Positions 1 through 7,928 of a stretch of 12,629 bases of DNA are shown here, piece after piece. A program made the translations under genes and the position numbers. The notes beneath the pieces are model-generated. The model did no database searches. It saw only the letters and a list, made by a program, of their open reading frames with translations, and was not told where the DNA came from. This DNA is from Hamiltosporidium magnivora (Eukaryota; Microsporidia; Dubosqiidae): the NCBI GenBank assembly GCA_004325065.1, contig PITI01000426.1, forward strand, positions 1 to 12,629. The letters are read 5' to 3'. Each line of letters starts with the position of its first letter. Positions within the stretch are counted from its first letter, which is position 1.

Positions 1-2640
1 AAAAATATGAAATCTAGGAATTACAAATATTAAATAATGTCTTGAGATGAAAGTCGGATTTTTTTCACTAACTATTCATGTTCGAAAACTTTGCAAATTT
101 TCATAGTTTTTTTTATATTGAAATAAATATTGCAAATTAAAAGGCTAATATTTGTTCGATTATAGCAAAGAATAAAAATTCTAGGAATGGCAGTTTGTAA
201 ACCCGACCGAGTCTTTTGACAAATTCCATCCGTTTAAGTTACAAAAAAACTATGTATTTAAGATTTTAATATAATTTACTTTTTTGTTTTGGCTAGAAAG
301 AATTTTCTAAAATAGAATCAATAATTACGGAAAGGAGGGGAGCGATTGGATTTTAACAAGCAAAACTTGCACGATTAGATTTGATCATGTTTTTTTGAGC
401 AGTCGACTTACTCGGAAACTTTTTTGAAATTTTCAAGATTGCAAAAAGCACGAAAGTTTCCTATGAAGAGACATCAAGTAGCAATAAACAATTAGAAGTA
501 TTAACTCAGTAGTCAGTCTAGGCTAATAAGAAATTATTTTTTTTATTCTTTTAGAAGAATCTTAAATTATATTTGTATTATTTAATCCATGACATCCCTA
601 TGTAAAACGCAAATCTTATTAAAACATACAAAGTCTGTATTTTTGAAGTCTTAGTAAAACTACGCAAATTTCTTTCTTTAAGCTATGTGCTAATATAATT
701 TTATGAAGCTATAAAATTATTTCGATGTAATTTAAATAAATATTAAAATATCGAGAGTAAAATAGTTTAAAGCAAAAAGTAACCCTAATCCCTTCGGTTT
801 TTGCTACAATCGTTAAATTGTACATTTACAACGTATTTTTTTCGTATAAAAAACTAGGCTTCAATATTTATTTTTAATGGTAAAGTTTTTTGGAAAGTAT
901 ATCAATAAAAAATTCTTTTTTAAAATGAAAGTAACATAATTTAATAGTTAAAAAGACCCTTCTAACAAAACATTTAAAATATGGGGAAATTTTAGTTCTC
1001 TATACCAAATAATATTGATAAAATTTATGTTAATGAATAGCCAGCATCGTACCGTCTTGCTACAAAAAAAATCTGTTACTTAAAAGTGATTTCAAAAATC
1101 CAAATTTAAATAAAATGATTTTATAAACTAAATTTTGCCTTGATAAGATTGAGCCTCCGATAGAATAGACACATGATCACTATTTTTTTATTTTTAAGCA
1201 TAGATTAGAAGAGACACATATTTAATATATCCTAAGTCAAATCCATTTAAAACAAATATTGTTTTTTGTAAATGTTAAAATTCTAAATTTTCTGCTTTTA
1301 TCATAAAGGTAAATTCTTAAAACCAAAAAACGTAATTTTTTTAGAACGCAACTGTTGTGATTGTTCACAATACGTTTTTATGACATAGAATAAATTCAGC
1401 ACAATATAAATTAAAGTGTTAAATACGCATCAGTTGATTCTATGATTAAACAGAGCATGAAAAATTATAGCTTTACATTTGAGCAAATCTGACAATAAAC
1501 CTAAATTGGAATTCTCTATAGATGTTAGTCAAAAGATGAAAAAATCTTTTCCTGGTTTATCCGCGTATTAAATCCTTAAAGGCCATCATGAATAGAAAAA
1601 TGAGATAGAAGACTGCTTTTTATAAAGTCAAAACTTTTTTACTCGAACAAAAAAACATTTTTCTGCAGTATAAGAATCAAACTATTTTTACTTACGATGC
1701 ATTTTACATATTTTTAAAAATTTCATATGTGGCGTCTAAAATTTTAAATTATAATACAGTTCTTTAGTATGCAGATAGCTCAATTTGTCAAATCTAACTA
1801 TTTCTTTTTTGAAATGTTTATGCTTTCATAGTCAGCTAATATTATATAGTTCGTATAAAAAATTACGCAATTTAAATAACATATTATGTGTTTCATATTA
1901 ATTTTTATCCACTATACATCTTAACTGGTAAATCTAAAATAAAAGATCTATTAGCATAAAGTAGTTGTTTTGGTATTTCTTGATAATCAATATTTATTAT
2001 AGAATAAATCGTTCTTTTATAAATTTTTAAGGCTGATTATAAATACCTGTTTTTCTAATCAACTAACTTTCTAATAGATTTAAAAATAGAAAAAGGTTAT
2101 ATAATAATGAGTTGGCTCTTTTATTTATATATTATTTTAAAAGTTATGATCTATTAATACATTGTAAACCAATTTATTTTCGTAAATATCTTGTTTTTTA
2201 TTGTAAATTTCATAAATGTTGCCAAATATGCATTCTTAGTTTGTTGAAAATAAAAAATGGTCTTAACAAACAAGATATTAAATGGTAAATTCTGATATAA
2301 TAAAAAATATTTTGAATATATCGTGACCGAAATTATACAGTTAACTATGAATAGAAAAATGCTTCTCAAAAACCTATAATAACAATCGCACTACCCGCTG
2401 TGTTAAGTGAAAAAAGATTTAGATCAATATAATTTCATCAAAACTTAATCTGAACAAAAGAATGATTATTAATTCTAGGTAAAATTGTTTTAGTGTGTAA
2501 ATATTAAAAAAAATGCAATTCATTTGGTTTACTAAAGCAAAATATATCTATAAATTTACTCAAATAATTATAATAGTTCTACGTTCTAAGAAATATTGTT
2601 AGTATTTTCAGATTTGGCTGTTTTGTAATACTTAAATCTT
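1..2640. other. AT-rich non-coding stretch
   Basis: No gene is supported here. The stretch is dominated by A and T runs with stops in all frames. The only open frame of note (minus strand, 2154-2369, 71 codons) is hydrophobic and lysine/asparagine-rich, unlike any family I know, and is of a length chance would produce. I see no tRNA-like T-arm with pairing stems, no rRNA segment and no terminal inverted repeats. A patch at 301-520 is somewhat richer in G+C and is listed separately. The stretch could be intergenic or part of a large intron; nothing in it decides between these. Confidence 0.7.
301..520. other. Mildly G+C-richer patch of unknown nature
   Basis: G+C over 301-480 is about 33% by hand count (59 of 180), against about 20-25% in most of the window. 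It contains a purine-rich G cluster at 329-345 and a + strand frame open from 311 to the TGA at 424-426, about 38 codons with no in-frame ATG near its start. The translation is not recognisable. It could be a decayed exon, an old transposon fragment or simple compositional fluctuation. I cannot separate these, and the patch is listed only because it stands out from its flanks. Confidence 0.3.
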
Positions 2641-3000
2641 ACAAAACAAGGTTACGAGTAGTATTTATTGTTTACACGCACAGCAGCCGATATGTCTTTG
2701 CGAAATTCTGGTTCTTATACTAGATTAGTCTTCAATACGAAACCTTATTGGGCTAATTTTGATTCAGCATGCTTATAACTATTAAATAGGCTGGATCTTT
2801 CCGGAAGTCTTAAATCTTGTTTGCCTGAACAATAAGTAAAGAAACGACTCTTGATTTGGGCTTGCTCCTAAACCCGACTATTTTCAATATAAACTACTCT
2901 ATTGAACCAAATAAACCTTCTGCCTAGATATATCATGACGACTTCATATTTGGGGCACTTATACGTTGCAAAGCCATACCAAAAAGACGCTTTGAAATAT
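2641..3000 (+). other. G+C-richer island, possible decayed coding or transposon remnant
   Basis: Hand count gives 128 G+C in 360 bases (36%), clearly above the flanks. In the + strand frame containing ATG 2692-2694, the frame is interrupted only by TAA at 2776, 2833, 2869 and 2890 between the TAG at 2659 and the TGA at 3025. The last open piece, 2893-3024, is 44 codons. About eight or nine stops of all kinds would be expected over these 122 codons at this composition, so four is low but not significant once six frames are considered. The translation matches no family I recognise. It may be a pseudogene, part of an old mobile element, a gene read with a code in which TAA is sense, or chance. 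The frame assignment is an inference. Confidence 0.25.
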
Positions 3001-4141
3001 AGCAATCTATGGCTTTACATTATATGAAATATATATATATCCTAAGTCATAGTCTTGTATCGAAGAACAAGGAAATATATGCTTTAAGATCACATTTCCT
3101 AACTTCTTCAGTCGAAGTTCGATTCTAATTACAGAAAACACAAAATGAAGTTTGGTATTTTCTTTATTTTGCATACTATCTCTTTCTTGTATAAATTGCA
3201 ATGAAAAAACGAAAATGTCGTGTGGTTTTCATTTCGCAAAGAATTTACACGGTCTTTATCATTTTAATGAAATTTTTTGGTAGAAAACCCCTTTAGTATG
3301 ATTATCATCTTTCAATTCTTGTCCTTAAATTATAGTAGTTTTTTGATTTAAGTCGTTTGCATATAAAAAACATTTAAAAGTCGGGAATATATTTGATAAC
3401 AAAGGACTATTTTTTCTATCTAAGAACGCACTAAATTAAAAATTTATATAAATATAGGGTTAAAAAACATATGATCGAACATATAATTGCAATATATAAA
3501 AATTTGATAACTTTATAATAAATTAAATTTAAATATTTGTTCTAAGAATTCAAAAAAAGATTCGTCAATTAAAATGTTTGCATCTGTTTTAATATTATAC
3601 TATCTTGAGACATCTTCGTAACCTTTATTTTTTGCCTAAGTTCTAACGTAAAAATGTATATTGTATGAGATTAAAAATGAATTAGGGTATTATTGGTTAT
3701 ATTAGTTCGGCGTTCGGGTGTTTAACGTTGAAATAGCAAGATATATTGATAATTAAACTTTAAATTTTCATTTATTATTCTGGTAAGATAATGATTTAAT
3801 GCCTTTTATAATTCTAACATTGTTTATGATATATACACATTGTTTATTTGTTAGACATATAAAATATATACTTGATTTTTAATTTTTTTCTAGTTGAGCG
3901 TTTGTAAAATAAATTATTATAGTTTCTAGTCAGAACCTAGTTCAAGACTTTTATAATATTAAAAAGTATTTCATTATATAAATGTGAAATAGGATACAAA
4001 GGCTTTTTTTAAATCTTGGATTTTGGTTATATTTTTTTAGCTTTAATAAAACATACTTCTAAGAATGTGATATAAAATACTTTTTTAAAAAATGCTGAAA
4101 CATATTGTTAAAAAATGATAAGTCTAATTTTGCTTTTTAAG
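3001..4141. other. AT-rich non-coding stretch
   Basis: No gene is supported. The minus-strand frame 3007-3201 (64 codons) and the + strand frame 3201-3296 (31 codons) are short, unrecognised and compatible with chance. A short (AT)6 run lies at 3029-3040. An isolated G+C-rich blip occurs at about 3705-3730. The stretch ends directly at the left target-site duplication of the retroposed element. Confidence 0.65.
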
Positions 4142-4144
4142 AAT

Positions 4145-4157
4145 ATGTCTTTGAAAA
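4145..4157. repeat. Left target-site duplication of the retroposon
   Basis: ATGTCTTTGAAA at 4145-4156 matches ATGTCTTTGGAAA at 4396-4408 with one inserted G. The copies abut the (TGAA)n tail on one side and the presumed 5' end on the other, as expected after target-primed reverse transcription. The single indel suggests some age or sequencing error, but the insertion is not ancient. Confidence 0.65.
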
Positions 4158-4170
4158 TTCATTCATTCAT
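4157..4170 (-). repeat. (TGAA)n 3' tail of the retroposon
   Basis: The + strand reads ATTCATTCATTCAT, which is three units plus a partial one of ATGA/TGAA when read in the sense of the element. A short tetranucleotide tail rather than poly(A) is usual for RTE- and CR1-like elements and their SINEs. It marks the 3' end and so gives the element its minus orientation. Confidence 0.7.
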
Positions 4171-4394
4171 CCTCGGCAATACAGCCCTGTGCGAGCCTTG
4201 GCCTCCCTTAGTAATATTGCCCACCTGTCTTTTTCTAGTGGGTTTGTTTACTTATCAGGTTCTGCACCAAGATGGTTTTAAAGGGTGATTGTTAGCACTA
4301 CTCCCAATCCCAACACGGAGGATCAGTCCATTTTAGTCGCCTCTTACGACAAGCAGAGAATACTCCAAGCCATTTCGCTTCCGGGATGGTGGGG
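4158..4394 (-). mobile_element. Short RTE-like non-LTR retroposon (SINE-type), minus strand
   Basis: A block of about 237 bp stands out at about 49% G+C (110 of 224 counted over 4171-4394) in DNA near 22-25%. Read on the minus strand it begins near 4394. It carries the block GTCGTAAGAGGCGAC (4350 back to 4336) and, near its end, AGGCCAAGGCTCGCAC followed by a GGGCTGTATTGCC-like box. It finishes in a (TGAA)n tail at 4170-4158. Such a GTCGTAAGAGGCGAC-type start and a GGCTGTA...GCC box before a short microsatellite tail are, from memory, typical of RTE-like elements and their non-autonomous derivatives in invertebrates. No reverse transcriptase is encoded, so it would depend on an autonomous partner. 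TGGCTTGGAGT and GGACTGATCC, about 43 nt apart near the 5' end, weakly resemble pol III A and B boxes. The lineage and exact 5' end are uncertain; an unrelated repeat family is the alternative. Confidence 0.75.
4336..4350 (-). repeat. Conserved 5' block with short inverted repeat
   Basis: In the sense of the element the sequence is GTCGTAAGAGGCGAC, with GTCG and CGAC able to pair around a 7-nt loop. I recall near-identical blocks (with TAAAAGG or TAAGAGG in the loop) at the 5' side of repeats dispersed in many invertebrate genomes. It is the strongest single clue to the family, but the recall was not checked against a database. Confidence 0.55.
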
Positions 4395-4395
4395 A

Positions 4396-4408
4396 ATGTC
4401 TTTGGAAA
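4396..4408. repeat. Right target-site duplication of the retroposon
   Basis: ATGTCTTTGGAAA is the partner of the copy at 4145-4156, differing by one G. It sits directly next to the GGGG that ends the G+C-rich block, which fixes the presumed 5' boundary of the minus-strand element near 4394-4395. Confidence 0.65.
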
Positions 4409-4409
4409 T

Positions 4410-4640
4410 AGAAAACATAATATGATTGTTGGGAAGGTATTAATGAAATTGCCTCTTGAGGCAATTTTCTAAGCTTGGCTTTTAACATTTAAAGAGTTAA
4501 CATAAAAATTTCAAAGGGTGCCATTAGAAATTGACCTGAAGGAAAATGTCTTTCTATAAAGCATTATAGAAATTTTGTATATTGTTCGTCTATATTGTAA
4601 TTTGGGATTGGGGTTATCATTCTTGTGACCATATCTTTTT
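4410..4640. other. Flank of the retroposon, no gene
   Basis: No coding region is visible. It holds the perfect hairpin at 4446-4467 and the word TTGGGATTGGG at 4602-4612, which also occurs inside the retroposon in the opposite orientation (4303-4313). The sequence outside that word does not align, so a second copy of the element is not supported. Confidence 0.5.
4446..4467. repeat. Perfect 10-bp inverted repeat with 2-nt spacer
   Basis: AAATTGCCTC, then TT, then GAGGCAATTT: the two arms are exact reverse complements, making a tight hairpin or cruciform (the effective loop would be about 4 nt), followed by a further T and CT. It resembles an intrinsic terminator in form. With no gene upstream and a likely eukaryotic setting, that reading has no support. 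It lies 38 bp beyond the right target-site duplication. Function unknown. Confidence 0.6.
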
Positions 4641-7600
4641 TGATTTTCAAAGCAAGAAAAATAACCTTACGTAAGAAAATAATAACAAGTTTGCAAAACA
4701 TAAATATACAAATATGGCAATTTAAGTGTCGCTTACAGATATATATTTTAGCGATGCAAATTTAGCATGTTATTTTAACACTTAATCTACAATAAAATAA
4801 ATTTGCTAAATATACAAAATTTTAAAAAAACGAAACCATCGTATAATATTTAGCCGATAAACTTTATTTTCTCATAAATCACTGCTGATAAAATAAATAA
4901 AAAACCGCACTATGACTTTAAATAAAAAATATTGTAGTTGTTGTAAATCAAAGTCATTAATTTTGCAATTAAATACATCTTGCCATCAAATAAACTTTAA
5001 ATCGTTAAATTATCATTTTTATAAAGGTTCTTTATATTGAATTTGCGATTTGCAAAAGAACTTTTTTTATATTTACAATTGAATTTACGAATTTTGGTTC
5101 ATCTGGGAGGTTTTTTACAGAATTTTTAAGAAAATAAATCAGGGTGGATGAGTTTAGAACCAAATATTTTTATTTTAAGACTTCATTAAATTTCAAAATG
5201 TTTATCAAAAAGCGCTCTTTTTAAAATTATCAACAGGAAATCTTATTTCTGAAATATTTTTATTTACATTATTTTTCTAGGATTTTATATGTTAAAAATG
5301 TTTCGTATCACATGACCGACTAGGCATAGATATAATGTTAATTATTTTTTTACATCTGACCAAAGTAATTGCTGTTTTCTATTTTTCTTGAATTTATATG
5401 AAGCGTCTAACAAAGTAAAACGACACGTATAAAATTTTCTTCTGTTTGTTTATTATTGGAGATCTGATTGTTGTAAAGGAATATTGTATTTTCAAATCAC
5501 GAATAGAACACACGTTATGATTTTTCTCTAATAAAATCATTCAATATTTTATTGCATAGATTATATTCTTTTAAGCTGTGTAGATAAAAGTTATTTGAAG
5601 GATGATTTTTACAAAAAAATATAAAAAAATAAATCTTACAGCAGTTTGCAACAATATGTGATAAATTTAATACAATAGTTATCTTGAAAATCAGTACTTT
5701 TTTTATTGAAATATTTTCTTAATTTATTTTGTTTATAATTTAAAAGAGTATATAATATCGTTTTATCATTTCGAATCTTACGATACAAATTTCTCTGCTT
5801 GGTAAAAAAGTATCTCTTCAAAGTTTAAAATAGGTTTTAGACGGCACAGAGCTTCTACAAGGCTTTGAAATATATTCGCTTGAAATAATGACAGCAGATA
5901 ACATTCTTCGAATACCTTGAACCTAAAAAATATAGCAAAAATAGATACTATTATTAAACAAACAATAATTATTATAAATTGACTACATTTTATCTAGCTC
6001 TCTGATGAATAGTTATTGCAAAAAAAATACAAAAATTCAGAAAAAAATTGCAAGAGCAATTTCGAAAATTCTCATATACATAGATTTAAATATATTTAAT
6101 GTTATAATTTCGAAAATATTTTCATTTCAATAAATTTGATTAAGCCTGTTCTTGTCAAACAATCTAGGATAGATTGTATGAACCATTTTTTAAAATTTTT
6201 TAGCAATATGATCCTGATTAAAATTTTTTAAGAGGCAATGCTAGTATTTACTATGCATATTTTGTTACCTTCATCAGAAGTTTCGAGATATATGAGATAA
6301 AATGAAGAAATATTACAAACTAAGTTGAAAATTTAATTTGTATAAAAAATATAGGTCGTTTTGAACGTAAAAAACTGAACGCTATATATATATAATTTAC
6401 TGTCTTAAGGATAGAATTGTTTTTCTACAAATCGTAATGAATTTTTGCAAGTTCAAATTGCAATTAAAAAAATGTTTTTTTTTGTCATTTTCTTAGTGTA
6501 AAATATACATGCAAGTAAATTCAAATGTTGTAACTTAATCTCTTTCATTATGATATGTTCTAAGAGGATATATATGCAGACAAACAAATTTAACAAAGTG
6601 ACTTGAATGTTAAATATCTGTGTGGTTATTATAAAGCTGTTTAGACGAATATATGTTAAGAATAATTGTAATATAAAATGTATCATAAGTTTTTGTCAAT
6701 TTATGTATACTAACAGTAATGATTTTTGTTTGTGTGTAAAATTTAAAAGTTTCTTGAATGTAATATAATATTTCTAAAAAAAGCTTTAGTCTAGAATTGG
6801 CTTGTAGTTTTCACTTTTAATTTTAACCTTCAAAAAATGCACAACTTTATATATTTCGCCGCGTTTTTATTTTCGGTTCGAAATACAAACTTCAGCTTAA
6901 GAATTTAATATTACAGAAAGTTCAATACATTGCAATATCTATAAAAAGAGCATTTTGGTTTTTCTTTTCTATGTGATTGCGTGAAGGCTTCTATTTTTCC
7001 TAATATCTTTTAGTATGGTAAACAAAACGAATCATATAATTCTAGCATCTCTTCTAGAATTTTTGTTTCATTTTAAATAGTAAATATATTACTGGTAACC
7101 GAGATGTTTTTATTATCAAAAAGCAAGTATTTACTGTACGATGAAAACATATGCTATTATATAATCTAAAACGTGGTGTTAAAATGTCTTGAAATAGTAT
7201 ACCTTAGAGCTTTCTATTCGATTAAAAAGTAATATTTACATCTCTCGCTACAAATGATTCAACAGATATTAATTAGCACAGAATGAAGCATATTTTAATT
7301 GTCCATAGATATTTCATAGTACTAATAAAAAACTTTTTTATAAAAAAATAGTGAAATGCAAAACTTCACTTGTCTAAATGCTGTCATTGCAATGTTAAAA
7401 TTTATGCTTATTTTTGGGTAGAAAGGGCAGTTAGATATGTAAAAAAGTGTTTCAATGTGTGTCTATAGTCTTGCATTAATATCTATTTTTATAAATTTGG
7501 CTATTGTATCTGTAAGTCAAGAGTAAAAGCTTTTATTTTATTTTATTATATTTGAGAGCGAAAACTCTGTAGAAATCTATACTTAGATGTTATTAAAGAA

Positions 7601-7886
7601 TTCTATCTCTTAAAATATTTGTAATATTCTATTACACCAAAGTTTAAATATTAATAAGCTTAACAGTAATTTATACACAAAATATAAGAAAAAGCTGTTA
7701 AACCTGAAAATTATTTTTTTACTATGTTTCTTATTCTCTTTTTAATTGTTATAATATTTATTTTTATGCATCTGAAATGTCTAAAATTTATGATATTACC
7801 ATGATATATTAACTAACGACACAAAGACAAAAAATAAGCAATATACATTTTTTAAAAAATGGTTTAAACATTCCTCTAGACGGTAT
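4641..7886. other. AT-rich non-coding stretch
   Basis: No gene is supported in this 3.2 kb. The minus-strand frames 5636-5821 (61 codons) and 6453-6686 (77 codons) are lysine/isoleucine/phenylalanine-rich, match nothing I recognise and are of chance length. A short (TA)6 run lies at 6383-6394. I saw no RNA gene: the GGTTCGAAA word at 6875-6883 has no pairing T-stem. Small palindromes of A and T are frequent, as expected from composition. Confidence 0.65.
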
Positions 7887-7928
7887 TAAACGTCTATAAA
7901 ATAATAAACGATAAAATGTGAGTAAACG
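7887..7928 (+). repeat. Three TAAACG words at exact 18-bp spacing
   Basis: TAAACG occurs at 7887-7892, 7905-7910 and 7923-7928. The second and third copies share TAAACGATA, while the remaining bases of each 18-bp unit do not align well. A 6-bp inverted repeat TAGACG/CGTCTA (7877-7882 and 7891-7896) overlaps the first copy. It could be a decayed 18-bp tandem repeat or chance; no binding protein is suggested. Confidence 0.3.

Noticed and set aside
2968..3018. Imperfect inverted repeat GCAAAGCCATA / TATGGCTTTAC
   Set aside because: One mismatch in eleven with a 29-base loop. Repeats of this quality are expected at random.
1225..3049. 15-base word ATATATCCTAAGTCA present at 1225-1239 and 3035-3049
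   Set aside because: Given the base composition, one or two shared 15-mers are expected by chance in a window this size, and the flanks do not align.
3113..3125. AGTTCGATTCT, similar to a tRNA B box
   Set aside because: The bases around it cannot form the five-pair T-stem, and no acceptor or anticodon arm is found upstream.
3007..3201. 64-codon minus-strand frame beside the 36% G+C island
   Set aside because: Unrecognised and of chance length. Extending it past the stop gives stops within about 15 codons.
3201..3296. 31-codon + strand frame rich in lysine and arginine
   Set aside because: Too short, with no similarity recognised and no supporting signals.
4446..4467. Reading the hairpin as a bacterial intrinsic terminator
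   Set aside because: No gene lies upstream on either strand, the T tract after the stem is short, and the neighbouring retroposon points to a eukaryote.
6453..6686. 77-codon minus-strand open frame, the longest in the window
   Set aside because: Hydrophobic and lysine-rich as any AT-rich frame would be, no recognisable domain, and several frames of this length are expected by chance at this composition.
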